Shown in pieces: positions 8,434 to 16,515 of a stretch of 64,000 nucleotides of DNA. The notes beneath the pieces were generated by a model. That model made no database searches, was not told the origin of the DNA, and was given only the letters and a program-made list of their open reading frames with translations. The DNA comes from Streptomyces violaceorubidus. Lineage in GTDB: Bacteria; Actinomycetota; Actinomycetes; Streptomycetales; Streptomycetaceae. Within the stretch, counting starts at the first letter, position 1. Each line of letters opens with the position of its first letter. Both the position numbers and the translations under genes were made by a program. Location of the stretch: positions 248,001-312,000 of the forward strand of contig NZ_JODM01000001.1 in NCBI RefSeq assembly GCF_000717995.1. The letters are read 5' to 3'.

Positions 8434-9381
8434 TTATGGAACCCGGTGGGCCGACATCCACTCCGTGTAGCTGTCGCTGTTCGCGGCCACGCCCGCGTGC
8501 GCCATGCGCGCCTGCGAGAGCACGGCCGCGGCGGTGTCCTGCCGCTGCGTCGCCGCGTGCCAGCCGAGCAGGTGCCGCCAGGTCAGCGGGGTGCCGGTCA
8601 GGGGCCGGGTCACGATCTGCGGCGTGGTCGGAAAGGCCGCCCGGCACAGCCCGACCGCCCGCCCCACCTGCACCAGGTGCACGAGCGACGCGGTGTCCGT
8701 CTCGTACATGCGGCGCGGGGTGAAGCCCGCGCGGGCGCAGGACGCGGTGAAGCAGTCGCCGAAGCAGCCGTCGCCGGGTACGCAGGCCCACTCCTCGTCG
8801 GCCAGCTCGGTCAGGTCCACCTCCGCGCGGTGGGCGAGCGGGTGGCCCTCGGTCATCATGACGAACACCGGGTCGACGGCGACCTCCCGCCACACCAGCC
8901 CCTCACCGGCGGGCGGTGCCGCGGTGCCGCAGGTCCCGGCCAGCGCGAAGTCCAACCGCCCCTCGGAGAGCTGACCGGCCAGCTCCCGCTCGGACCAGGA
9001 AGTGCAGGTCGTCATCCGGGCGTCGGGCGCCACCCCGGCCAGCCGGTCGAGCAGGGCGCCCAGCAGGGGCCCGTGGGTGCCGCCGATCCGCAGCCGCTCC
9101 GCCGTGCGCGGCGCACGGGCGAACCGGGCCGCCTCCTGCTGCAGCTCGGTCACCGCCGGGAGCACGATCCGGCTGCGCTCCAGCACCAGTTCGCCCAGCG
9201 CGGTGGCCCGCACTCCGTGCCGACCGCGCACGAACAGCGCGCCGCCCAGGGCCCGTTCGATCCGCTTGAGCTGTGCGCTCAACGCGGGCTGCGCGAGGCC
9301 GAGAGCCGTCGCCGCCCTGGTGAGGCTGCCGGCGTCGGCGATGGCCCGGACCGTCTTGAGATGCCGCAACTCCAGCTCCAT
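8434..9381 (-). CDS. LysR-family transcriptional regulator
   Basis: A 315-aa regulator. The N-terminal winged HTH (RHLKTVRAIADAGSLTRAAT, LAQPALSAQLKRIERALGG) is followed by a LysR substrate-binding domain (~90-300). The ATG at 9381 begins directly at the conserved LysR N-terminus, with no clear Shine-Dalgarno sequence. It lies between the WYL regulator and the streptogrisin-like protease, all on the minus strand; the 92-bp gap to the protease makes regulation of the protease possible but unproven. The inducer is unknown. Confidence 0.9.
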   Translation of the reverse strand: MELELRHLKTVRAIADAGSLTRAATALGLAQPALSAQLKRIERALGGALFVRGRHGVRATALGELVLERSRIVLPAVTELQQEAARFARAPRTAERLRIGGTHGPLLGALLDRLAGVAPDARMTTCTSWSERELAGQLSEGRLDFALAGTCGTAAPPAGEGLVWREVAVDPVFVMMTEGHPLAHRAEVDLTELADEEWACVPGDGCFGDCFTASCARAGFTPRRMYETDTASLVHLVQVGRAVGLCRAAFPTTPQIVTRPLTGTPLTWRHLLGWHAATQRQDTAAAVLSQARMAHAGVAANSDSYTEWMSAHRVP

Positions 9382-9445
9382 GAGGGGAGCTTGCGACGCG
9401 GGAAGGACGGGGGCAAGGGGTTGGTACGGACCTGTGGAGGAAACT

Positions 9446-10429
9446 TCAAGTACGTGCTTCCTCGTTCGCGGCGGTCAACTCCCGGGTCCGGCGCAGCAGC
9501 TCCTCCCGTACGGAGTCCGGTGCCAGCACGCGCAACGGCGTGGCGAGGCTGAACAGATACCGGGCCAGCCCCTCCGTGCTCGATCCGCCGATCTCGACGA
9601 CCGTGGCGTCCGGCCCGTCGGCCCGGTGCAGTCCGACCGTGGCGGGGATGGACCGCAGCGCCTGCTCCATGGGTACCGGCAGGCGGACGGTGGCCAGTAC
9701 CGCGTACGGTCCGGTCGCGCTCGCGCGGGACACGAGCAGCGCCGGATCGGGCGGCGGTTCGGTGAACTCGACGGCCCGCCCGGTCGTCTGCAACCGCTCG
9801 ACCCGGTCGGCCCGGAAGGTCCGCCACTCGCCCCGCTCGACGTCCCGTGCCACGAAGTACCAACGCCGCCCGGTGTGCACGAGCCGGTAGGGATCGACGG
9901 CCCGCACACTCGCGCGCCCCTCGTAGTCCCGGTACGCCATCCGGGCCCGCTCGCCCCGCCGGCAGGCCGCCGCCAGCTCCAGCAGCGTCCCCGCCGCGAC
10001 CTGCGGCTCACCGGCCCGCGGCGTCTGCACGAACGCGGCGTCCATGTCCCCGAGCCGGTCGCCCAGCCGCTTGGGCAGCACCTGCCGCAGCTTCAGCAGC
10101 GCCGACAACGCCGCCTGGTCCCCGCCGAGCGCCCCGCTCAGCGCGGCCTCCCGCAGCCCGACGGCCACGGCGAGGGCCTCCTCGTCGTCCAGGATCAACG
10201 GCGGCGTACGCGTCCCCGGCCGCAGCCGGTACCCGCCCCAGGGCCCCGGGTCGGAGTCGACGGTGTACCCCAGCTCCCGCAGCCGCGCGACATCCCGCCG
10301 CACCGTCCGCTCCGTGACCTCCATCCGCTCGGCCAGCTCACCGCAGGTCCAGGCGGGACGGACGGCGAGGAGGGAGACCAGCCGCAGCAGCCGGGCGGAA
10401 GTACTGAGCACGGTGGGGAAGTCTGCCAC
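9446..10429 (-). CDS. WYL-domain transcriptional regulator (YafY/DeoR-like HTH)
   Basis: A 327-aa regulator with an N-terminal HTH_11 winged helix (SARLLRLVSLLAVRPAWTCG, ELAERMEVTERTVRRDVARL, then YTVDSDPGPWGGYRL), a WYL domain in the middle (MAYRDYEGRASVRAVDPYRL, HTGRRWYFVARD) and the C-terminal WCX extension. WYL regulators sense ligands or nucleic acids. It is divergent from the VOC gene across a short region holding a perfect 11-bp inverted repeat at 10441-10469, probably its operator. The 64-bp gap to the LysR gene leaves co-transcription possible. Confidence 0.92.
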   Translation of the reverse strand: MADFPTVLSTSARLLRLVSLLAVRPAWTCGELAERMEVTERTVRRDVARLRELGYTVDSDPGPWGGYRLRPGTRTPPLILDDEEALAVAVGLREAALSGALGGDQAALSALLKLRQVLPKRLGDRLGDMDAAFVQTPRAGEPQVAAGTLLELAAACRRGERARMAYRDYEGRASVRAVDPYRLVHTGRRWYFVARDVERGEWRTFRADRVERLQTTGRAVEFTEPPPDPALLVSRASATGPYAVLATVRLPVPMEQALRSIPATVGLHRADGPDATVVEIGGSSTEGLARYLFSLATPLRVLAPDSVREELLRRTRELTAANEEART

Positions 10430-10440
10430 GATCCACCGAC

Positions 10441-10469
10441 GTGACCAGGACCGAACCTGTCCTGGTCAC
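10441..10469. promoter_or_regulatory. Perfect inverted repeat, probable WYL-regulator operator
   Basis: GTGACCAGGAC (10441-10451), a 7-nt spacer, then its exact reverse complement GTCCTGGTCAC (10459-10469). It starts 12 bp upstream of the WYL regulator start and ends 5 bp before the -10 element TACGGT (10474-10479) of the VOC gene, where a bound regulator could block the -35 region. Confidence 0.8.
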
Positions 10470-10473
10470 GTCC

Positions 10474-10479
10474 TACGGT
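10474..10479 (+). promoter_or_regulatory. -10 element (TACGGT) of the VOC gene
   Basis: TANNNT-type hexamer 6 nt before the ATG at 10486. The missing Shine-Dalgarno sequence and short distance suggest a leaderless transcript. The same TCCTACGGT string precedes the histidine kinase start at 4787. Confidence 0.55.
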
Positions 10480-10485
10480 CTCTCC

Positions 10486-10878
10486 ATGACGACAACGCAG
10501 AACGACCCGGCGCCGACCTTCCGCTTCTCGGCCGTCACCTTCGACTGCTCCGACCCCGCCGCGCTGGCCCGCTTCTGGGCCGAGGCCCTCGACCTCCCGG
10601 TGGCCTTCAACACCGACGACTTCTACCTCCTCGGCGGCAAGGACGGCGCGCCCGGCCTCGGCTTCTGCCGCCTCGCCGACTACCGTCCGCCGACCTGGCC
10701 GGGCACCGACCAGGAGAAGCAGGCCCACATCGACGTCGGCGTCGACGACCTGGACGCGGGGGAGGCCCGCCTGCTCGCCCTGGGCGCCACGAAGCCCGAC
10801 TTCCAGCCGTCTCCGGACCGCTGGCGGGTGCTGCTGGACCCGGCGGGGCACCCGTTCTGCGTGTCGAGGGTGGCGTGA
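10486..10878 (+). CDS. VOC-family (glyoxalase/bleomycin-resistance fold) protein
   Basis: A 130-aa vicinal-oxygen-chelate protein of the small Glyoxalase_6-like group, with paired beta-alpha-beta-beta-beta modules: FRFSAVTFDCSDPAALARFW in the first half, HIDVGVDDLDAGEARLLALG in the second and the terminal DPAGHPFC block. It is probably a dimeric metal-binding enzyme or ligand-binding protein; the substrate cannot be told. The ATG at 10486 is chosen over the upstream in-frame GTG at 10441, which lies inside the operator, and because a -10 element fits leaderless initiation. The gene faces the WYL regulator and ends 12 bp before the convergent gene's stop. Confidence 0.88.
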   Translation: MTTTQNDPAPTFRFSAVTFDCSDPAALARFWAEALDLPVAFNTDDFYLLGGKDGAPGLGFCRLADYRPPTWPGTDQEKQAHIDVGVDDLDAGEARLLALGATKPDFQPSPDRWRVLLDPAGHPFCVSRVA

Positions 10879-10890
10879 GCTGGGAGGGGA

Positions 10891-11775
10891 CTACTCGCCC
10901 TCGAAGACGGCCTCGGCCGAGGGCGCGGTGACGGCCCGTGCGAGCCAGTGACGGAGAACCTCGGGGTCGCCGCACTCCGTGATGCGCGTACGGACCTCGT
11001 CGGAGACGTCGAGTCCACGCTGTTCCAAGACCAGCAGGACGTCCTGGGCGCCTTGCTGGGCGCGGCCCTGTTCACGGCCTTCGTCGCGGATCTCTTCGGA
11101 GATGTACGACTTGTAGAAGGAGAGGTCCGTGGCCACCAGGTTCCTCCAGAGATGCTTGGCCGGGCGGTTGCCCAGACCGTGTGCGGTGAATTCGACGATG
11201 GGGTCGGCGATGTCTTCGGGCGCGTCCCGCAGAGCGGTGGACAGGGCCTTCAGTATCGCATTGACGACCGGTTCCGTGGCGTGTGTGATGGCCGCCAGGC
11301 TGGCCAGGATCAGGTCGGCACGGGCTTCGTCCGGTTCGGTGATCACCGGCATGTTGTGCGGGCCGACGACCAGGGGACGCAGGGTGAGGGCAGGCATCTG
11401 GGCCGGTCCGCTGGTGACCGGTTGCTGAGCCCACTTGGCTGTGGCGTAGTCCTGGCAGACGACCAGGAGCGCCGTGGGCAGCCGGTATTTGGTCCACAGG
11501 TACGCGACGTAGTACGCCCAGCTCGCGGGCTTGTCGGGGTCCTTCTTGCCTTGTGCCTCAATGGCCAGCAGGAAGGGCCCCTGTTCTGCCGTCTCGAAGC
11601 GCAGGAGCGTGTCCACGCGGCGTTCGACGGGGCTGGCCTCGGTGAGGTCGGTCGGCAGGGCCGTCGCACCGGTGGGCTTCGGAATGTCGACGCCGAGGAA
11701 ACGTGAGACGCGACTGAACAGTCCGGGGTCGTGCTGGAAGATGCGGTGCATCGCCTCGTGGGGCGGGCTGACCAT
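10891..11775 (-). CDS. Rpn-like PD-(D/E)XK nuclease-family protein (putative)
   Basis: A 294-aa protein. The N-terminal half (HRIFQHDPGLFSRVSRFLG, then RRVDTLLRFE and LLAIEAQGKKD) resembles the Rpn/YhgA 'recombination-promoting nuclease / putative transposase' fold, in which Asp and E-x-Q/K form a PD-(D/E)XK-type site. The C-terminus (EEIRDEGREQGRAQQGAQDV) is the charged helical tail common in this family. Homologues are very numerous in Streptomyces and usually annotated hypothetical; function is not established. The start at 11775 has no clear Shine-Dalgarno sequence; an in-frame ATG at 11751 is the alternative. It lies 17 bp downstream of the HTH/zinc-ribbon gene, so the two are probably co-transcribed. 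Confidence 0.65.
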   Translation of the reverse strand: MVSPPHEAMHRIFQHDPGLFSRVSRFLGVDIPKPTGATALPTDLTEASPVERRVDTLLRFETAEQGPFLLAIEAQGKKDPDKPASWAYYVAYLWTKYRLPTALLVVCQDYATAKWAQQPVTSGPAQMPALTLRPLVVGPHNMPVITEPDEARADLILASLAAITHATEPVVNAILKALSTALRDAPEDIADPIVEFTAHGLGNRPAKHLWRNLVATDLSFYKSYISEEIRDEGREQGRAQQGAQDVLLVLEQRGLDVSDEVRTRITECGDPEVLRHWLARAVTAPSAEAVFEGE

Positions 11776-11792
11776 GGGGTTTCTTGCCTGGT

Positions 11793-12668
11793 TCAGGGAG
11801 GGGAGGCGGCTGCGGTGCGGCAGTCGCGGCAGTGGGATTCGGTCTCGGGGGCGCGGAAACCCCGGTCGCAGCCGTCGCAGTTCTGAAGTGGGAGGCGCGG
11901 TGGCGGTACGGCGGCCGACGGAGTACGGAACGGCGGCGGCGGTGGCAGCCGGTCGGCGAGTCGGTGGGCCAGCAGCGCGGCCGGGCGGCGCAGGGGCTGG
12001 TCCGGGAGGCGGGCGGTCAGGGCGTGGCGTACGGCGGCGGGGGCGACGTCCCGCTCCAGCCAGGCCGCGACGCCCGGAACCAGGTGGGCCGTGTCGGTCG
12101 CGGAGAGCAGCAGCCGGGAGTCGTGTCGCCGCAGGTCGGCCAGCAGGTCGAGGGCCGTCTGGAGGAGCGCGGGGGCGGTGCTGCTCGGCTGCGGTACGGC
12201 GGGGAGCGCCTTGGGTCCCGTACGGCCGGACGGCGGAGGCGTGCGCTTGGCGGGCGGACACCCCGTGTCGACCGGTTCGCGGCGGCTCGCGCGCGGCTGG
12301 TTGCAGGAGACCGTGCGGGTGACGATCCGGCCGGTCTCCGTGCGGTGGCGTTCGCGGCGCAGGTAGCCGTGGGCCTCCAGCTCGCGCAGGGCGGCTGCGA
12401 TACGGGTCGGGCCCTCCGGGAAGCGGGCGGCGAGCGACTTGATGTCGGCGCCCGCGCCGGTCGGAAGCGACTGGAGGTGGCAGCTCAGGCCGATCGCGAG
12501 GAGCGACAGCTCTTTGTGCTGGACCAGGTGGTTGCCGATCACCACGAAGCGGGTGGTGTGGCGGGTGTTGTCGTGGGTGATGCCCGCGACATGGCGACGC
12601 GTACGGGACGGATTGTCAGCAGGGGCTGACTGGCCGCGCGGGGGCGCGCTAGGGTCTCGAGTATCCAT
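11793..12668 (-). CDS. Helix-turn-helix protein with C-terminal zinc ribbon
   Basis: A 291-aa protein. Residues ~40-105 form a winged-HTH replication/transcription-factor-like region (FVVIGNHLVQHKELSLLAIG, then GADIKSLAARFPEGPTRIAA and ALRELEAHGYLRRE). A proline-rich middle follows, and the C-terminus carries four cysteines in CDGCDRGF...CRDC form, a likely zinc ribbon. Related HTH proteins recur in Streptomyces, often beside accessory genes. The ATG at 12668 has AAGGA eight bases upstream. It is probably a DNA-binding protein co-transcribed with the Rpn-like gene; the target is unknown. Confidence 0.7.
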   Translation of the reverse strand: MDTRDPSAPPRGQSAPADNPSRTRRHVAGITHDNTRHTTRFVVIGNHLVQHKELSLLAIGLSCHLQSLPTGAGADIKSLAARFPEGPTRIAAALRELEAHGYLRRERHRTETGRIVTRTVSCNQPRASRREPVDTGCPPAKRTPPPSGRTGPKALPAVPQPSSTAPALLQTALDLLADLRRHDSRLLLSATDTAHLVPGVAAWLERDVAPAAVRHALTARLPDQPLRRPAALLAHRLADRLPPPPPFRTPSAAVPPPRLPLQNCDGCDRGFRAPETESHCRDCRTAAASPP

Positions 12669-12916
12669 CGGGAAGGTCCTTGCTTCCTAGGTGGTAGGCC
12701 CTCGCCCCGGGATGCCAGTCCCAGCGGGGGCCGATGTCTTTTCGGTTGTGCCTGCTTGCGCTGAGAGTAGGGGAGTTGGGGACCCGGAAATCCAGCTGAG
12801 CCGGTGATGTTCACCCGCCCGAGTGATGGCGTGCCTTGGGTGGGAGGGGTGGGGCTTGGATGGGGTCTTTTCTCCCGGGTTTCTTGTCTTGGTAGGGCAC
12901 CGACGCCACCGGGACC

Positions 12917-13300
12917 TCAGAACGTGGGTTCCGGTGGCGTACAGCGCAGTTCGGCCCAGACCGTCTTGCGCGGGAAGCGGCCCTCCGTCACTCCCCAGCG
13001 GCTCGCCAGCGCCTCGACCAGCAGCAGGCCCCGCCCGGACTCGGCGTCGGGCGCGGGTGCTTGGGGTCGCGGCACTTCCTGGCCACGGGTGTCGGTGACC
13101 TCGATGCGGAGGATGTCGCCGACGACGTAGAGGGTGAGCCGGAAATCGCGGCCGGGAACGCGCCCGTGGTCCGCCGCGTTGTTGGCGAGCTCGGCCACGA
13201 GCAGGCGGGCCGGGTCCAGGGGCAGCCCCCAGGAGCGGAGCTGTTCGGTCGCGAGCAGACGGGCGAGGCGGGCACCGCGCGGCGTGGGGGAGAGCTGCAC
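12917..13300 (-). CDS. RsbW-like ATP-binding protein (HATPase_c_2), AbaA/WhiJ-cluster type
   Basis: A 127-aa GHKL-ATPase-fold protein resembling anti-sigma serine kinases: N-box VAELANNAADHG, G1 region IEVTDTRG, and glycine-rich ESGRGLLLVEALASRWGV. The only usable start is GTG at 13300; a stop lies ~14 codons upstream. It is divergent from the XRE/DUF5753 and DUF397 genes. This trio is a recurrent Streptomyces developmental-regulator arrangement (AbaA/WhiJ-like). A kinase partner or sigma factor target cannot be inferred. Confidence 0.88.
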   Translation of the reverse strand: MQLSPTPRGARLARLLATEQLRSWGLPLDPARLLVAELANNAADHGRVPGRDFRLTLYVVGDILRIEVTDTRGQEVPRPQAPAPDAESGRGLLLVEALASRWGVTEGRFPRKTVWAELRCTPPEPTF

Positions 13301-13343
13301 GCTGAAGTTGCGGACGGACGTCGGGAGTTCGGCGGATTACTGG

Positions 13344-13382
13344 TTCACGTCACTCAGCGTGGCGGTGAGTGCGTACCGTGAA
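13344..13382. promoter_or_regulatory. Nested dyads in the divergent region of the AbaA/WhiJ-like locus
   Basis: CACTCA (13351-13356) and its complement TGAGTG (13366-13371) are flanked by TTCAC (13344-13348) and GTGAA (13378-13382). ACTCAGCG recurs directly at 13388. Possible operator of the XRE regulator or overlapping divergent promoter elements. Confidence 0.35.
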
Positions 13383-13505
13383 AAGTGACTCAGCGGGTAC
13401 GTGCCGTGACTGTCCGGTGGTTGTCCATCGCTGTCGGGGCTGTCGGTAGGTGCCGTACGGGTAGGGCGCTGGGGCAACACGGCGAGCACGACGAAGGGGT
13501 GCGGG

Positions 13506-14355
13506 ATGGCGGTCGAGACGGACGAGTCGGGGTGGGAGGTCGACCCCGACGACGAGTGGGGTGTCGCGGTCATCACCACGGTGGGACGGCAGTTGAAGCT
13601 CCGCCGCGAGGCTGCCGGGATGCGCGCCGGCGAGTTCGGAGTGGCGGTCGGGTACGGGGAGGACCTGGTCTACAAGGTCGAGGGCGGCAAGCGGATTCCC
13701 CGGCAGGAGTACCTGGACAGGGCCGACGAGGTGCTCGGAGCCGGTGGGCTCATCTCGGCGGCGTGGGAGGACGTGAAGAAGGTTCGGTACCCCGAAGAGG
13801 GTTCGGGAACTGGGGAAGTTGGAGGGGAAGGCTGTTGAGATCGGCCTGTACGAGTGCAACATCATCGCTGGCCTCTTGCAGACCCCGGAGCACGCGCGAA
13901 CGCTGATCGAGGCAGCGCAGCCGCCGTACTCACCCGACGACGTCGACCGTATGGTGGCCGCACGGTTGGCTCGGCAGTCGGTCTACGAGCGCGATCCGGC
14001 TCCCTCGATGCACTTCGTGCTGGAAGAGGCGCCATTGCGTCGGCAGGTTGGGGGCACAATGGTGTGGCGACAGCAGCTCGAACGTCTGCTGGAGATGGGG
14101 CGATTGCACAACGTCACGCTTCAGGTGATGCCGACGAATGCTGACGCCCATCCAGGGCTGGACGGCAGGATCGAGTTGTTGAAGTTCCCGGACGGTACAG
14201 CGGTGGGGCGCTCTGACGGGGCGTTCAACGGACGGCCGATCACCGACCCGAAACACCTGCGCGTTGTCGAGCTGCGGTATGGCACGATCCGGGCGCAGGC
14301 TCTCTCCCCCAGGGAGTCGTTGGCCTTCATCGAGACACTGCTGGGAGAAACATGA
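13506..14355 (+). pseudogene. XRE-family regulator with DUF5753 (WhiJ-like), split by a frameshift
   Basis: Members of this family are single ~280-aa proteins with an N-terminal XRE HTH and a C-terminal DUF5753 ligand-binding domain. Here the HTH part (VGRQLKLRREAAGMRAGEFG) is read from the ATG at 13506 (GAAGGGG upstream) and stops at 13838, while the DUF5753 part (YECNIIAGLLQTPEHARTLI) continues in another frame to 14355. Conserved coding resumes in the new frame as PKRVRELGKLEGKAVE straight after a run of four Cs at 13790-13793; three Cs would restore one frame. The second half has its own ATG at 13819, so two proteins might be made. Sequencing error, natural inactivation or slippage are all possible. 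Confidence 0.8.
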
Positions 14356-14543
14356 TCCGCGAGGCCGAACTGGTCTGGTTCAAGAGCAGCTACAGCGGCG
14401 GTACCGACGGCAACTCCTGCGTCGAGCTGGCCCTGACCCCCGCCACCATCCACGTCCGGGACTCCAAGCACACCGACGGCCCCCGCCTCACCCTCACCCC
14501 CGCCGCTTGGGCGAGCTTCCTGCCGTACGCGTCGCGGCGCTGA
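14352..14543 (+). CDS. DUF397 domain protein
   Basis: A 63-aa protein with the DUF397 hallmark WFKSSYSGG...GNSCVELA near the N-terminus, the VRDSK block and the terminal LTPAAWASFL. DUF397 proteins nearly always sit beside XRE/DUF5753 regulators in streptomycetes and may modulate them. The ATG overlaps the previous stop (ATGA), so translation is coupled to the DUF5753 part. The last 50 bp overlap the 3' end of the convergent XRE gene. Confidence 0.92.
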   Translation: MIREAELVWFKSSYSGGTDGNSCVELALTPATIHVRDSKHTDGPRLTLTPAAWASFLPYASRR

Positions 14544-15393
14544 CCTCCTGCGTGCCGAGCACGGCCAGCAGCTCCAGCAGCCCCGCGCTGTCCGTGCCGA
14601 CGGCCGGGGTGAACCACAGGAGCCGCTGGCGGCCGTCCTCGCTGAAGAGGTTGAGGCAGTTGACCTCGATCAGGCCGATCACCGGGTGGACCAGCCGCTT
14701 CCGGTCCTCGCGCCGGAAGGCCACCTCGTGGTCGGCCCACAGCGCGGCGAACTCGGGGGAGACGCCGCGCAGCGTACGGATCATCGAGCCGACCTCCGCG
14801 TCCTTGGCGTCCCGCCGGGCGGCGGCGGCCCGCAGGTCGGCGACGAAGGAACGGGACTGGTACGCGTGGTCGGCCTCGGGATACAGCTTCCGGGCCTCCG
14901 GCTCGGTGAACCACCGGTGCACGAAGCTGGCGCGGGGCCCCCGGTAACCGGACTGGTCCCCGAGCAGCGCCACGGCCAGCGGATTCTGGACGAGGGTGAC
15001 GTGCAGGTCGGTGATCACCTGCGCCGGGGTCGAGGACATGCGCTCCAGCAGGTCCAGCATGCCGGGGTGCACGTGCGAGGCGGGCCCGCCCTGGACGGGC
15101 ACCGGCCGGTCGGCGAGCCGGTACAGGTAGTCCCGCTCGTCGGCGGACAGCCGCAGCGCACGCGCCAGCGAGGCGATCATCTGCTCGGACGGCTGCGACC
15201 CGGCGCCGCGCTCCAGCTCGTTGTAGTAGTCCACGGAGGCACCGGCGAGCTGGGCCACCTCCTCACGGCGCAGCCCCGGCACCCGGCGGCGCGGACCGGC
15301 GGGGAGCCCCACGTCGGCGGGGCGGATGCGCTCGCGCCGCGAACGCAGGAACGCTCCCAGCTCGGCGTACTTCGCAGCACTCATACCGTCCAT
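14494..15393 (-). CDS. XRE-family regulator with MmyB-like ligand-binding domain
   Basis: A 299-aa regulator. The N-terminal HTH (LGAFLRSRRERIRPADVGLP, LRREEVAQLAGASVDYYNEL) is followed by the MmyB-like PAS-type domain (TLVQNPLAVALLGDQSGYRG, then VHRWFTEPEARKLYPE and VNCLNLFSEDGRQRLLWFTP). The family represses neighbouring dehydrogenase/oxidoreductase genes and may sense fatty acids. An ATG at 15384 is an equally good start. It diverges from the SDR/tautomerase operon, its likely target. Its 3' end overlaps the DUF397 gene by 50 bp on the opposite strand. Confidence 0.9.
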   Translation of the reverse strand: MDGMSAAKYAELGAFLRSRRERIRPADVGLPAGPRRRVPGLRREEVAQLAGASVDYYNELERGAGSQPSEQMIASLARALRLSADERDYLYRLADRPVPVQGGPASHVHPGMLDLLERMSSTPAQVITDLHVTLVQNPLAVALLGDQSGYRGPRASFVHRWFTEPEARKLYPEADHAYQSRSFVADLRAAAARRDAKDAEVGSMIRTLRGVSPEFAALWADHEVAFRREDRKRLVHPVIGLIEVNCLNLFSEDGRQRLLWFTPAVGTDSAGLLELLAVLGTQEVSAATRTAGSSPKRRG

Positions 15394-15470
15394 TCTGCGC
15401 GGGGCCGGGCCGGTGACCCAGGGGATGGCATCCCCTGGCTGCGCCGCGCGACCGGCCGCATCGTGGAGTC

Positions 15471-16253
15471 ATGACCACGCATACGCACCACACGAACCAG
15501 CAGACAGCAGAACCGGGCGACGGCGGCACACGGGTCGCCGTCGTCACCGGCGGATCGCGCGGCATCGGCCGTGCGGTCGCCCGGAAGCTCGCCGAGGACG
15601 GTCTGGCCGTCGTCGTGAACTACGCCCGCGGCACCGCCGCCGCCGACGAGACGGTGGCGGCGATCACCGGGGCCGGCGGACGAGCCGTCTCCGTACAGGC
15701 CGACGTGGCGGAGGAGAAGGAGGTCGCCGCACTGTTCGACCGGGCGGAGGAGGAGTTCGGCGGCGTCGACGTGGTCGTGAACGCGGCCGGGCAGATGAGA
15801 CTGGCGCCGATCGCCGACCTGGACCTGGCGGCGCTCGACGCCATGCACCGCACCAACATCCGCGGCACCTTCGTCGTCGCCCGGCAGGCGGCGCGGCGAC
15901 TGCGCGCGGGAGGCGCCTTCGTCGGGGTCTCGACCTCCGTCGTGGGGACGCAGGCCCCCACGTACGCCGGCTACGCGGCGAGCAAGGGCGCCGTGGAGGC
16001 CATGACGTTGATCATGGCGCGGGAGCTGCGCGGGCGGGACATCTCCGTGAACACGGTCGCGCCCGGGCCGACGGCCACCGACCTCTTCCTCGACGGCAAG
16101 ACGGCCGAGGAGATCGACCGGCTCGCGAAGACGCCGCCCCTGGAGCGGCTGGGCACCCCGGAGGACATCGCGGCGGTGATCGCCTTCCTGGGCAGCCCCG
16201 CCGGGCACTGGGTGAACGGCCAGATCCTGCGTGCCAACGGAGGGCTGGTCTGA
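15471..16253 (+). CDS. Short-chain dehydrogenase/reductase (SDR)
   Basis: A 260-aa classical SDR: TGGSRGIG cofactor motif (residues ~25-32), NAAG (~105), catalytic Ser in VGVSTSV and YAGYAASKGA active-site Tyr/Lys, and a C-terminal NGQILRANGG typical of 3-ketoacyl-ACP-reductase-like SDRs. It probably uses NADP(H) (Ser-Arg after the glycine motif); the substrate is unknown. The first ~18 residues (MTTHTHHTNQQTAE) are polar and not conserved, so the true start could be slightly downstream. It is divergent from an MmyB-type regulator and followed after one base by a tautomerase gene. Confidence 0.92.
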   Translation: MTTHTHHTNQQTAEPGDGGTRVAVVTGGSRGIGRAVARKLAEDGLAVVVNYARGTAAADETVAAITGAGGRAVSVQADVAEEKEVAALFDRAEEEFGGVDVVVNAAGQMRLAPIADLDLAALDAMHRTNIRGTFVVARQAARRLRAGGAFVGVSTSVVGTQAPTYAGYAASKGAVEAMTLIMARELRGRDISVNTVAPGPTATDLFLDGKTAEEIDRLAKTPPLERLGTPEDIAAVIAFLGSPAGHWVNGQILRANGGLV

Positions 16254-16254
16254 C

Positions 16255-16464
16255 ATGCCCTTCGCCCACTTCAAGGTCCCGGCGGGCACCCTCACGCCAC
16301 AGGACAAGCAGAAGATCGTCGAACGCACCACCGACCTCTACGCCGAGATCTACGGGGAGCGAGCCCGCCCGACCACCGTCGTCCTCGTCGACGAGGTCCC
16401 GGACGGCGGCTGGGGCGTCGCCGGCAACGTCCTGACCGCCGCGATGCTGAACGGGGAGGAGTAG
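16255..16464 (+). CDS. Tautomerase family protein (4-oxalocrotonate tautomerase-like)
   Basis: A 69-aa protein whose ATG follows the SDR stop by one base (TGA-C-ATG), with GGAGG inside the SDR 3' end. After Met removal Pro1 would be the catalytic base (PFAHFKVPAG), and the QKIVERTTDLYAEIYG helix and TTVVLVDEVPDGGWGVAG strand match the small tautomerase fold. The start at 16255 is fixed by the need for N-terminal Pro. It probably acts with the SDR on a keto/enol metabolite. Confidence 0.88.
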   Translation: MPFAHFKVPAGTLTPQDKQKIVERTTDLYAEIYGERARPTTVVLVDEVPDGGWGVAGNVLTAAMLNGEE

Positions 16465-16515
16465 CGGCACCCGGAGTTCTTCGTCTCATCCAGTGAGCGG
16501 GTGCTGGCCACGAGG

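Noticed and set aside
10441..10485. Upstream GTG start for the VOC protein
   Set aside because: It lies within the perfect inverted repeat and upstream of the TACGGT -10 element, and the added residues are unconserved.
12669..12916. Possible gene in the 248-bp gap before the RsbW-like gene
   Set aside because: Open frames there are short, lack an RBS and have no coding-like composition.
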